Shown: one piece after another, positions 33,261 through 41,186 of the stretch
How positions within the stretch are numbered: position 1 is the first letter of the stretch
Layout: every line of letters starts with the position of its first letter
NCBI RefSeq assembly: GCF_002295115.1
Contig: NZ_NSFV01000001.1
Location: 716,610 to 780,609, forward strand
Direction: 5' to 3'
Origin: Mesorhizobium sp. WSM4311
GTDB taxonomy: Bacteria; Pseudomonadota; Alphaproteobacteria; Rhizobiales; Rhizobiaceae
DNA length: 64,000 nucleotides
Notes under the pieces: generated by a model
The model's input: only the letters and a program-made list of their open reading frames with translations
What the model was told of the DNA's origin: nothing
Databases searched by the model: none
Position numbers and translations under genes: made by a program

Positions 33261-34078
33261 ATGGCGCGGCTGCGCAACACGCTGCGCAGGCTCTATCATG
33301 GGCGCCCGCCGCCTTCCGGTTTCACGCTGCGGCAATCGTCATCGATCTGGCCATTGTCGCCTTCTTCATCGCGACACCCGTCATCCAGCAATCGGCCTCG
33401 TTCCTATGGCTGGATTATGCGGTGGCCGCGCTCGTCGGCGCCGATCTGATCGCCCGGCTGCTGGCCTCAAACGACATGCTGCGCCTGATGAAGCAGCCGA
33501 CTTCCTGGGTGGATGTCTTCATCCTGTTGACGCTGCTGATGCCGACGGCGCTCGCCAATCTCGGTTTTCTGCGCATCCTGCGGCTGTGGTCGCTGTCGCG
33601 CAGCGGTTCGATCTGGCGGCATTTCGAGATGCGTGGGCTCAGGCCCTGGCGCGAGGCAAGCCATGCGGTCATCAACCTCCTGACGTTTCTGTTCGTCATC
33701 ACCGGCTTCGTCTACACCTTCTTCTTCCGTAATGGAGCCGGCCTGGAAAACTACATCGACGCGCTTTATTTCACCGTCGCCACTGTGACGACGACCGGCT
33801 TCGGCGACATCGTGCTGCCGGGAATGGCCGGCAAGCTGACGGCGATCGTCACCATGATCATCGGCATATCGCTGTTTGTCAGGCTGGCGCAGGCGATGTT
33901 CCGGCCGGCCAAGGTGTTCTTTCCCTGTCCGCAATGCGGGCTGCAGCGGCATGAACCGGATGCCGTGCACTGCAAGGCCTGCGGGCAAGTCCTCAACATC
34001 CGAACGAAGGCGACTGACGGGCTGAACGCTACGATGCCGCCACTTCAGCCGGCTGTACCGGTTTGCGCTGCAGATTGA
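33261..34078 (+). CDS. voltage-gated-like K+ channel family protein with C-terminal zinc ribbon, probable frameshift
   Basis: A six-helix-type ion channel: helices begin at IVIDLAIVAFFIATPVIQ, an S4-like basic helix is LGFLRILRLWSLSRSGSIWR, and the pore filter is TVATVTTTGFGDIVLPG. A zinc ribbon ends the protein (CPQCGLQRHEPDAVHCKACG). The N-terminal codons fit one frame (ATG 33261, MARLRNTLRRLYHGR) and the rest another that is open from a TTG at 33176 to 34078; the change falls at 33303-33313 in a GCC-rich run. Third-position G/C bias also switches frames there. Either one base is missing or the protein starts oddly at 33176. The end overlaps convergent EamA gene by 50 bases. Confidence 0.7.
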
Positions 34079-34910
34079 GCAGATTGCCCATCAGGATCAG
34101 CAGCGCGCCACCAGCGGTGAAAGCGTCGATCTGCTCGTGATAGAGCAGCCAGCCGACCAGCGCCGACAAGGGCACCCGCAGGAAATCCATCGGCGAAATG
34201 ACGGTGGCATCGGCATAGGTAAGCGCGCGGGCCATGCAGAAATGTGACGACATGCCGGTGAAGGCGATCAGCAGGATCCAGGGCCAGAGTTCAAGCGATG
34301 GGGTGCGCCACACGTAGAGCGCGGGGATGAGGCCGAGCGCCGACTGGATGATCAGCATCCAGAAAATGATGCGCACGACGCTGTCGGTGCGCGTCAGCGA
34401 TTTCACCAGCACCAGCGATATGCCGAAACAGACCGCGGCGCCCAGCACGACCAGATGTCCGGGATCGACCGCGTCGACGCCTGGACGGACGATGACCACC
34501 ACGCCGATCAGGCCGAGCACGACTGCCGCCAGTTTCGGCCGGCTCAGCCTTTCGCCGAGAAAAGTCACCGCCAGGATCGCCGTCCAGATCGGCGTGGTGA
34601 ATTCGATCGAGATCAGCACAGCCAGCGGGATCAGCGTCAAGGCGTAGAGCCATGCCGCCTGGCCGCTATAGTGGACGACGTTGCGGGCGAGATGGGCGAG
34701 GGGACGCTGCGTGCGCATTGCCGCGAAGCCGCCGCTCGCCAGCACCAGCGGCAAGAGGATGAAGAAGCCGATCACCGAGCGCAGTTCCAGCACCTGGAAG
34801 ACGTTGAGTTCGGCCGTCGTGGCGCGGCCGGCGACCGACATAGCCAGGAAAGAGCTGATCGACAGCGCCATCCAGAACGCGGCCTTGGGGATCGAGGGGG
34901 TGGGTGCCAT
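34029..34910 (-). CDS. DMT-superfamily EamA-type transporter
   Basis: 293 residues with ten predicted membrane helices in two EamA repeats; SIEFTTPIWTAILAVTFLGE followed by RLSRPKLAAVVLGLIGVVVI is the typical end of the first repeat, and VISPMDFLRVPLSALVGWLL of the second. Drug/metabolite transporters export small metabolites or amino acids; the substrate cannot be read from sequence. Start ATG 34910. Its 3' end overlaps the channel gene. Confidence 0.9.
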   Translation of the reverse strand: MAPTPSIPKAAFWMALSISSFLAMSVAGRATTAELNVFQVLELRSVIGFFILLPLVLASGGFAAMRTQRPLAHLARNVVHYSGQAAWLYALTLIPLAVLISIEFTTPIWTAILAVTFLGERLSRPKLAAVVLGLIGVVVIVRPGVDAVDPGHLVVLGAAVCFGISLVLVKSLTRTDSVVRIIFWMLIIQSALGLIPALYVWRTPSLELWPWILLIAFTGMSSHFCMARALTYADATVISPMDFLRVPLSALVGWLLYHEQIDAFTAGGALLILMGNLLNLQRKPVQPAEVAAS

Positions 34911-35099
34911 GGCAGCTATCTCGCAGGCTGGGGCTTTTGCCGCAATTGCTAGTCACTCCATTCTTCTGGGCCAGTTGCAGTGGCGTGATGTGCAAAACGG
35001 TCATGTCGCGAGCGGAACCCGATAGGGCAGTGGGCGTTGAGTCCCGGTATTCAGCCGAGCTTCGCAGGACGTCTTTCAGCGTCGACAGGGAGAATTTCG

Positions 35100-35606
35100 A
35101 TGAGACCATTCGCGCAATTTGCGCTTGCCGGCTGTCTCCTGGTCGCGGCAGGCACGGCACATGCCGACGAGACCAAGTTTCTCCAGTCGTTCAAGGGCAG
35201 TTTTGCCGGCAAGGGCACTGTCCAGTTGACCACCGATGTGCCGAACGTCAGTGTTTCCTGCAGCTTCAAGTCGAACGCGACCTCGACCTCGCTCTCGCTG
35301 GATGGCAATTGCCGCGGTCTCGTTTTGGTGACGCGGGCCATCAGTGCCAAGTTGAAGGTGACGGGTGCGAAATACAGCGGCGTCTATGTCGGGTCGCGCA
35401 CCGGGCCGGCACAGCTGAACGGCAGCCGTTCGGGCGACGCGATCAATCTTGGCATCCGCTGGGCCCAGGAGGTCAATGGCGATCGCAAGGCGCGGATGAC
35501 GGTCGAGAAGCGAGGCGAGAACGGCATCCGGCTCACGGTCACCGATACCGATCCGAAAACCGGCAAGAACGTGGTGATGAGCCGGATCGATCTGACGCGC
35601 GTCTGA
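35100..35606 (+). CDS. secreted protein of unknown function
   Basis: 168 residues starting MRPFAQFALAGCLLVAAGTA, a signal peptide with cleavage expected after AHA; AGGGAG precedes ATG 35100. The mature chain is mostly beta (TKFLQSFKGSFAGKGTVQLT, LVTRAISAKLKVTGAKYSGV), with two cysteines (VSCSFKS, GNCRGLV) that may pair. I recognise no catalytic residues. It resembles small periplasmic proteins frequent in rhizobia but I cannot name a family with confidence. A weak promoter region of 189 bases separates it from the divergent EamA gene. Confidence 0.75.
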   Translation: MRPFAQFALAGCLLVAAGTAHADETKFLQSFKGSFAGKGTVQLTTDVPNVSVSCSFKSNATSTSLSLDGNCRGLVLVTRAISAKLKVTGAKYSGVYVGSRTGPAQLNGSRSGDAINLGIRWAQEVNGDRKARMTVEKRGENGIRLTVTDTDPKTGKNVVMSRIDLTRV

Positions 35607-35648
35607 CGGCAGGATCCGACTGAATCTCGACACATCTGGTATCCAGGC

Positions 35649-36965
35649 TCAGTCTTCCAGCGGCTCCGGCGGATGGGCATCGCGACCCCTGCCGAACGTA
35701 TAGCCGGTCTCCACCGCCTTGCGGCCGAATTTGTCGCGCAGCGCATCGATCGCGCCTTCGGCCATGGCGCGTTTGCGCGACTTGACGTCGACCAGATCCG
35801 GCGGGTCGGCCTTGTCGTCGTCGGAGAGGTCGCTGACGCCGATGCCGAGCAATCGAAATTTCGTGCCGTCCGTTTCCCTGCGAAGAAGCTCCACCCCGGT
35901 CTGGAAGATACGGTCCGCGAGCCGCGTCGGGTCGCCGAGCTGGCGGTTGCGCGTGCGCAGTTTGAAATCCTGGGTCTTCAGCTTCAGCACCACGGTGCGT
36001 CCGGCAATGCCTGACTTTTTCAGCCGCGCCGAGACCTTTTCCGAGAGCCCTCTCAGCACCGCGACCAACTCGTCCAGCGACGCGATGTCGGTGTCGAAGG
36101 TGGTTTCGGCCGACACGCTCTTGGCGTCCTGGTCGGGGTCGACGCGGCGAACGTCCTCGCCGCGCGAAAGCCGGTAGAGCCGGTCGCCCATCACGCCGTA
36201 GCGGCGCATCAGGTCGCCACGCTCCATCGTCTGAAGCTGGCCGATGGTGCGGATGCCGTCGCGTTCCAGCGTGGCGTTGAACGCCTTGCCGACGCCCCAG
36301 ATCATGGTCACCGGCTGCGTCGCCAGGAAGCCGACCGCCTCGGCCTCGCCGATGACCGAAAAGCCGCGCGGCTTGCGGAAGTCCGACGCGATCTTGGCGA
36401 GGAACTTGCAGTAGGAGAGGCCCGCGGAAACGGTGATGCCGATCTCTTTCTCGACGGCCAGCGCGAAGCGCGCCAGAACCACGGCCGGCGGCAGACCGTG
36501 CAGCCGTTCGGTGCCGGCGAGGTCGAGAAACGCCTCGTCGATCGACAGCGGCTCGACCAGCGGCGTCAGCGCCTGCATCATGGCACGCACCTCGCGGCCG
36601 ACACGTACGTACTTTTCCATGTTGGGCGGGATCACGACCGCCTCGGGGCAGGCCTCGAGCGCCTTGAACATCGGCATGGCGGAGCGCACGCCCCGGATGC
36701 GGGCGATGTAGCAAGCGGTGGAGACGACCCCGCGCTTGCCGCCGCCGATGATCAGCGGCTTGTCCTTGAGCGCCGGGTTGTCGCGCTTTTCGATCGCCGC
36801 GTAGAAGGCGTCGCAATCGATATGGGCCAGATGCAGCCGGTAAAGCTCGCGATGACGGGCAAGGCGAGGGCTGCCGCAGCGCTGGCAGCGGCGCGATTCA
36901 CCGCGCTGAAACGTCAGGCAGTCACGGCAAAAACCGTGATCGGGATTGTTGACAGGGGCCGCCAT
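35649..36965 (-). CDS. dinB: DNA polymerase IV (Y family)
   Basis: 438 residues. Y-family motifs: [17 protein letters not shown] (metal-binding Asp), [20 protein letters not shown], and [18 protein letters not shown] with the second catalytic Asp-Glu pair. The little-finger domain follows ([20 protein letters not shown]). The N-terminus before the palm carries a four-cysteine cluster CRDC-x10-CQRC, typical of some rhizobial DinB proteins but absent from E. coli DinB. ATG 36965 (MAAPVNN) is preferred; ATG 36977 is in frame and neither has a strong ribosome-binding site. Translesion polymerase; no LexA box was recognised upstream. Confidence 0.95.
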   Translation of the reverse strand: MAAPVNNPDHGFCRDCLTFQRGESRRCQRCGSPRLARHRELYRLHLAHIDCDAFYAAIEKRDNPALKDKPLIIGGGKRGVVSTACYIARIRGVRSAMPMFKALEACPEAVVIPPNMEKYVRVGREVRAMMQALTPLVEPLSIDEAFLDLAGTERLHGLPPAVVLARFALAVEKEIGITVSAGLSYCKFLAKIASDFRKPRGFSVIGEAEAVGFLATQPVTMIWGVGKAFNATLERDGIRTIGQLQTMERGDLMRRYGVMGDRLYRLSRGEDVRRVDPDQDAKSVSAETTFDTDIASLDELVAVLRGLSEKVSARLKKSGIAGRTVVLKLKTQDFKLRTRNRQLGDPTRLADRIFQTGVELLRRETDGTKFRLLGIGVSDLSDDDKADPPDLVDVKSRKRAMAEGAIDALRDKFGRKAVETGYTFGRGRDAHPPEPLED

Positions 36966-37043
36966 CACTGCGAACATAAAGAGAACAGAGGCAATGGTAC
37001 GACAGTGCAGGGCCAGCGACAAGCTTGGCCTGGGGAGAACCAT

Positions 37044-37619
37044 ATGAGCACGACCGTAGTACCGCTGGCGCCCGAGCTGTGGCCTGATTTCGAGGACCTT
37101 TTCGGCAAGCAGGGCGCCTGCTACGGCTGCTGGTGCACGCATTTCCGGCTGGCGCCGGCGGCGCGGCGCGAGAGCAGCCGCGAACGCAACAAGGACCATA
37201 TCAAGGCGCGCATCGAGGCCGGCCCGCCCCCCGGCCTGCTGGCCTTCGAGGACGGCAAGGCGGTCGGCTGGATGCAGATCGGGCCGCGCGCCGACGTGCC
37301 TGAATGGAACAACAAGGGCAGGGGCTCGGCGCCGATCGATCCCGCCGACGCTTCCGATCCGGCCGTCTGGGCGATCTCCTGCTTCTTCGTCCGCGCCAAG
37401 GCGCGGGGCCGGGGCATCACGCACCGCCTCGTCGAAGGCGGCATCGATTTCGCCCGCGGCAACGGCGCACGGCTTGTCGAGGCCTGCCCGATCGACCTGT
37501 CGCGCGATTCGCGCTCGATCGGCCTGTTCGTCGGCTCGTCGGGGGTGTTCGAGAAAGCCGGGTTCGAGAGGCTGGTGGAACGCAAGGCGGGCCGGCCGCT
37601 GATGCGGCTGGTGCTTTGA
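37044..37619 (+). CDS. GNAT-family N-acetyltransferase
   Basis: 191 residues beginning [20 protein letters not shown], with GGGGAG seven bases upstream of ATG 37044. The acetyl-CoA motif is in [20 protein letters not shown]. The N-terminal [20 protein letters not shown] is a Cys-rich signature of a GNAT subgroup common in actinobacteria and rhizobia. The substrate is unknown. Divergent from dinB with 78 bases between starts. Confidence 0.88.
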   Translation: MSTTVVPLAPELWPDFEDLFGKQGACYGCWCTHFRLAPAARRESSRERNKDHIKARIEAGPPPGLLAFEDGKAVGWMQIGPRADVPEWNNKGRGSAPIDPADASDPAVWAISCFFVRAKARGRGITHRLVEGGIDFARGNGARLVEACPIDLSRDSRSIGLFVGSSGVFEKAGFERLVERKAGRPLMRLVL

Positions 37620-37650
37620 TCTCGTTTTTGTCGGCGGGCGTTGTTGATTT

Positions 37651-37665
37651 CATCTTGCAGTTGTG
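37651..37665 (+). repeat. direct repeat copy 1 (15 bases)
   Basis: CATCTTGCAGTTGTG occurs here and again at 37850-37864, 199 bases apart, each in front of a GTG-started reading frame whose first codons resemble one another. Similarity continues imperfectly beyond the 15 bases (GGTAA-C/T-TTC-x-TACC and GAAACG). The repeats mark a partial tandem duplication of an upstream region plus gene start. Confidence 0.7.
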
Positions 37666-37705
37666 GCGGTAACTTCATACCCGCATGAAGAAACGGAGAA
37701 TTTTT

Positions 37706-37810
37706 GTGAAACGTGCCCTGCCTTTCGCTTTCATGGCGACGGCAGCCAAGACGATGGCGGCGATGCAGGCGCGAAACAGAGCCCCTGAGGGTATAGCTTC
37801 ACAGCGCTGA
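37706..37810 (+). pseudogene. truncated 5' duplicate of the downstream secreted-protein gene
   Basis: A GTG-started frame of 34 codons, MKRALPFAFMATAAKTMAAM then 14 more residues to TGA. Its start resembles that of the gene at 37927 (MNRMLPIAFAALLFS) and the DNA before each start shares a 15-base repeat. After the signal-peptide-like beginning it loses similarity and stops. The remaining bases of the 307-base gap (37620-37926) hold the two repeats and no other gene. It may instead be a short real peptide, but the relation to the neighbour makes a remnant more likely. Confidence 0.45.
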
Positions 37811-37849
37811 TAGCCGGCTCCTGCTTTTGGCTGACAGCCTGACTGTCAT

Positions 37850-37864
37850 CATCTTGCAGTTGTG
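37850..37864 (+). repeat. direct repeat copy 2 (15 bases)
   Basis: Second copy of CATCTTGCAGTTGTG, 63 bases before the GTG start at 37927. Being the copy in front of an intact gene, it probably lies in or near the working promoter or leader. Confidence 0.7.
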
Positions 37865-37926
37865 ATGGTATTTCCCTACCAGAAGCACGAAACGATTTTT
37901 GCCTTTTCGATCAACGGAGACTTCCC

Positions 37927-39516
37927 GTGAACCGTATGTTGCCAATTGCCTTTGCCGCGCTTCTCTTCAGCGCGCCCGCCTTCGGCCAGACCGTCGACAG
38001 CAAGGGTGCCAAGCAATTGTCCGATGACCTGTCCCGCTATGTCGGCAAACAGGCGCTCGACAAGGGCATTCTGAAGGTTTCGGTCGAAGGCGACGCCTAC
38101 AAGGTCGCGTTCGATCTCAAGGCGCTTGCCGCGACGGTTCCCGCACAGGGAAAGGTGAAACTCGACTTCGCGCCCTACGCCGTGCTGGTGAAGCCGCGTA
38201 GCGACGGGACCTGGGATGTCTCGATGGATTTTTCGCAGAGCGGATCCTTCGAGTTCAACGGGCCCGAGGGGCTGCAGAGCACGCAGTTTTCGATCAAGGA
38301 CGGCAAGGGTTCCGGCATCTATGATCCCAGTCTGGCGGCATTCATCAGCGGCACCAGCTCGTTGGCCGGCATGACGATGGCATCGAAGGATGCCAAGCAG
38401 CAGATGGAGGCCAGCACTGGCGCCGGCACCGCGACGATCGCCGCCACCAAGGCCGCCAATGGCGGCGTCGATTTCACGATGTCGCAAAAAATTTCGAATT
38501 TCGCCGAGGCGATCAAACTGGACGATCCCGAGAACGGGCTGAATTTCCCGGTCACCATCAAGTCGCCAGAATTGTCGGTGGAAGCCAGCGGCAAGGGCGT
38601 GCAGACGAGGCCGCTGCTCGACCTCTTGGCATTTGCCGTGGCCAATGAGGACGAGAAGACGCTGAAGGCAAACCAGGCGCAGCTCAAGTCGCTGCTGCGC
38701 GCCGCGCTTCCGGTGTGGGAGCGCATCGACGGCACCTATGGATTCAAGGATTTCGCGGTCGACAGCCCGATAGGCACTTTCGGCGCGACCCAGCTCAGCA
38801 CCGCGTTCGGCAGCGATGGCGTTTCCCAGAGCGGCAAGGTCACCTACGGCATCAAGGCGTCGGGCCTGACCGTGCCGCAGCAGCTTTTGCCGAGCTGGAG
38901 CGTGGCGTTGCTGCCCACCGATATCGACCTGAACTTCGGCGGTGCCAATATCGATCTCGACACCATGGCGAAGAAGGCGATCGAAGCCTTTGATCTCAAT
39001 CAGGATCCGCCGCTGTCGGCCGAGTTCGGCGACCAGCTCAAGACCGACTTCCTGGCCAAGGCGCCGAAGGTCGTCATTGGCCACAGCGTTGTGAAGAACA
39101 AGGACATGGAGATCGCGCTGGAAGGTGAGATGACGAGCTTCGGCCAGAAACCCGACGCAAATCTCACCGTCGATGTCGCCGGCTTCGACAAGATCATGGC
39201 GCATCTGCAGGAAGCGGCAAAGGCGGAACCGGAGGTCGGGCAGTATGTGCCCGTCGCTCTCATGGTCAAGGGCTTTGCCAAGACGCTGCCGGACGGTCGG
39301 CTGGAATGGGCCGTCAGCACCAAGGCCGACGGCTCGGTCACCGTCAACGGCGTCATGCTGAAGCCCGCCGATCCGGCGGTGGACGACAGCGTCGACGACG
39401 GTGACGGCGCGGACGACAGCAGCGGCGGCGACAATGGCGATGGCGCCAATGGTGGCGGTAGCGACAATGGTGGCGACAGCGATAATGGTGGGGCCGGCGC
39501 GAAGCTGAATCCTTGA
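37927..39516 (+). CDS. large secreted protein of unknown function with acidic Gly/Asn/Asp tail
   Basis: 529 residues from GTG 37927 (ACGGAGACTTCCC upstream). MNRMLPIAFAALLFSAPAFG is a signal peptide. The mature ~450-residue domain alternates strands and helices (GAKQLSDDLSRYVGKQALDK; TSSLAGMTMASKDAKQQMEA) without a recognised active site; it may belong to the DUF2125/DUF945-like group of alphaproteobacterial periplasmic proteins, which I hold only loosely. The last ~45 residues are low complexity, rich in Asp, Gly, Ser and Asn. No membrane segment follows, so it is periplasmic or exported. A degenerate duplicate of its 5' end lies just upstream. Confidence 0.75.
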   Translation: MNRMLPIAFAALLFSAPAFGQTVDSKGAKQLSDDLSRYVGKQALDKGILKVSVEGDAYKVAFDLKALAATVPAQGKVKLDFAPYAVLVKPRSDGTWDVSMDFSQSGSFEFNGPEGLQSTQFSIKDGKGSGIYDPSLAAFISGTSSLAGMTMASKDAKQQMEASTGAGTATIAATKAANGGVDFTMSQKISNFAEAIKLDDPENGLNFPVTIKSPELSVEASGKGVQTRPLLDLLAFAVANEDEKTLKANQAQLKSLLRAALPVWERIDGTYGFKDFAVDSPIGTFGATQLSTAFGSDGVSQSGKVTYGIKASGLTVPQQLLPSWSVALLPTDIDLNFGGANIDLDTMAKKAIEAFDLNQDPPLSAEFGDQLKTDFLAKAPKVVIGHSVVKNKDMEIALEGEMTSFGQKPDANLTVDVAGFDKIMAHLQEAAKAEPEVGQYVPVALMVKGFAKTLPDGRLEWAVSTKADGSVTVNGVMLKPADPAVDDSVDDGDGADDSSGGDNGDGANGGGSDNGGDSDNGGAGAKLNP

Positions 39517-39584
39517 GGTTGGGCTTTCCAGCAATTCCAGGAAAAACGCACAGCGTTTTTCCCTTGGGAATTGCGTGTAACGTT

Positions 39585-40238
39585 TTAGAGCCCCAGCGCG
39601 CTGACGATCTTCGGCGCGGCTTCGTGCCAGTCCTGGACGACGATGACATCGTCCGGGACGGGCGGCAGGAACGCACGCAGCGAATTGTCCGCCATCAGGT
39701 GGAAAAGATTGGCGTCGGTGACCGATTCCCGCACCGACGCCAGATTGTGCGGCTGATCGTCGACGAAGGCCACCGGCCGGCCGCTCTTGCCGCGCAGCCT
39801 GGCCACTGCCGGTCCCTTGGCCATTTCGGTGGTCAGCAGCGGATAGTTCAGACCCAAGGCATCGAGATGCGCGCGGCGCACGGCACGATGCCGGTGCGGC
39901 ATGGCCGTGAGCATTATGATTTCCGCGCGGTCGCCAAGCCTTGCCAAGGATTCCGCGGCGCCGTCGGTTATGCTTTGCCAATCGGCCTGCGCGTCAAAGA
40001 AATCACCCAGAAGTGCCGTGACTTCCGGCTGTTCGATCAGCCGGCCGCTGGCCGTTTCGGCAATGTTGCCGGTCAGCCGGAAGGACGCCAGCGTCAGCCC
40101 ATAGCCGCGCGACTTCAAGAAATGCGGGAAGGGGCGGATGAATTCGAGCACGACATCGTCGACGTCGAGCACCAGCAGCGGCCGGTCGTCCGCTGACAGT
40201 TCCTCGATCTGGCGCGCGGTCTCGGGATCATCGCTCAT
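39585..40238 (-). CDS. HAD-like hydrolase-fold protein
   Basis: 217 residues. LLVLDVDDVVLEFIRPFP provides the DxD motif of the HAD superfamily (residues near 25), IIMLTAMPHR corresponds to motif II (Thr), and GRPVAFVDDQPHNLASVRES to motif IV (the aspartate pair). A phosphatase role is expected, with substrate unknown. It starts at ATG 40238, overlapping by four bases the stop of the DUF3572 gene upstream, so the two are co-translated. It is convergent with the large secreted protein. Confidence 0.82.
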   Translation of the reverse strand: MSDDPETARQIEELSADDRPLLVLDVDDVVLEFIRPFPHFLKSRGYGLTLASFRLTGNIAETASGRLIEQPEVTALLGDFFDAQADWQSITDGAAESLARLGDRAEIIMLTAMPHRHRAVRRAHLDALGLNYPLLTTEMAKGPAVARLRGKSGRPVAFVDDQPHNLASVRESVTDANLFHLMADNSLRAFLPPVPDDVIVVQDWHEAAPKIVSALGL

Positions 40239-40534
40239 ATGGACCGCTCATGGTTGTCGTCGCCGAGCGGCAGTGCGCGCAACGCCTTGCCGACGGCGGC
40301 CGGCGGCGTGCCGGTTTCCTCGGCAAAGCGCATCAGGGTCGGCTCATGGGCAAGCATGAACTGCAGCACGCCGGCCAAAAAGCCGGGCTCGCCTGCGGCC
40401 TTGCGGATCGAATGCGCCTCTATTCCGGTGATCGCCAGAAAGCGCGGCAACAGCTCCGGATCAGAGGCGACGAAGCCCAACGCCTTCACGGCAATGGTTT
40501 CCGCCTCTTCGCGCATTGACGCCGCGTTTGCCAT
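40235..40534 (-). CDS. DUF3572 family protein
   Basis: 99 residues, starting at ATG 40534 (MANAASMREEAETIAVKALG) with AAGG five bases upstream; a GTG one codon earlier is possible. All-helical small cytoplasmic protein; ALGFVASDPELLPRFLAITG and EPGFLAGVLQFMLAHEPTLM match the DUF3572 pattern, an alphaproteobacterial family of unknown function. It sits divergently upstream of divK, where I recall DUF3572 genes in other rhizobia, so the link with cell-cycle genes may be conserved. Confidence 0.88.
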   Translation of the reverse strand: MANAASMREEAETIAVKALGFVASDPELLPRFLAITGIEAHSIRKAAGEPGFLAGVLQFMLAHEPTLMRFAEETGTPPAAVGKALRALPLGDDNHERSI

Positions 40535-40781
40535 CACTACCTTCGGTACGTGGAATGAGTCTCTTCCGCAGTAATGGCAAGAGTTGCTTGCGGCAAGCCT
40601 TTACAGCGCCGCGCGCCGTTTGGACGCGCAGCGAGGCGAGGTGGAATTCGCGCTGCTTTGCAGCCCGGAGGTTTCCGTTTCGTCAATTATATTGCCGTAT
40701 AGTGAAGCAGGGTTTGGTGCGTTCAACCGGGAGCGCATGACGGCCACCTTCGAGCGGAAGGACGGCCGGGACGGGATGTCG

Positions 40782-41153
40782 ATGCCTAAGAAGGTCATGA
40801 TCGTCGAGGACAATGAGCTCAACATGAAGCTCTTTCGGGACCTCATCGAAGCGAGCGGTTACGAGACAGTGCGCACCCGCAATGGTCTGGAGGCGCTCGA
40901 CCTGGCACGTCAGCACAGGCCGGATCTCATCCTGATGGACATCCAGCTGCCCGAAGTGTCGGGGCTGGAAGTGACCAAATGGCTGAAGGAAGATGACGAT
41001 CTGCACGTCATCCCGGTCATCGCCGTGACCGCCTTCGCCATGAAAGGCGACGAGGAGCGCATCCGCCAGGGCGGCTGCGAGGCCTATATTTCGAAGCCGA
41101 TCTCGGTGCCGCGTTTCATCGAAACCATCAAATCTTACCTGGGCGATGCCTGA
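40782..41153 (+). CDS. divK: cell-cycle single-domain response regulator DivK
   Basis: 123 residues, a stand-alone receiver domain. The phosphoacceptor is D53 ([11 protein letters not shown]), with the acidic pair near residues 9-10 (MIVEDNE), T in [10 protein letters not shown] and K in YISKPISV. The near-invariant sequence [17 protein letters not shown] identifies DivK, which sets the phosphorylation state of the CtrA pathway through DivJ, PleC and DivL. ATG 40782 is preferred for Shine-Dalgarno spacing (GACGGG); ATG 40776 is two codons upstream. pleD follows by 33 bases and is likely co-transcribed. Confidence 0.97.
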   Translation: MPKKVMIVEDNELNMKLFRDLIEASGYETVRTRNGLEALDLARQHRPDLILMDIQLPEVSGLEVTKWLKEDDDLHVIPVIAVTAFAMKGDEERIRQGGCEAYISKPISVPRFIETIKSYLGDA

Positions 41154-41186
41154 TGTCCCTTTCCAGCCGAGCCGGAGCCTTGTGAA

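Noticed and set aside
40538..40781. Extended N-terminus for DivK
   Set aside because: The upstream codons in frame are not protein-like, and DivK is a single receiver domain of about 123 residues.
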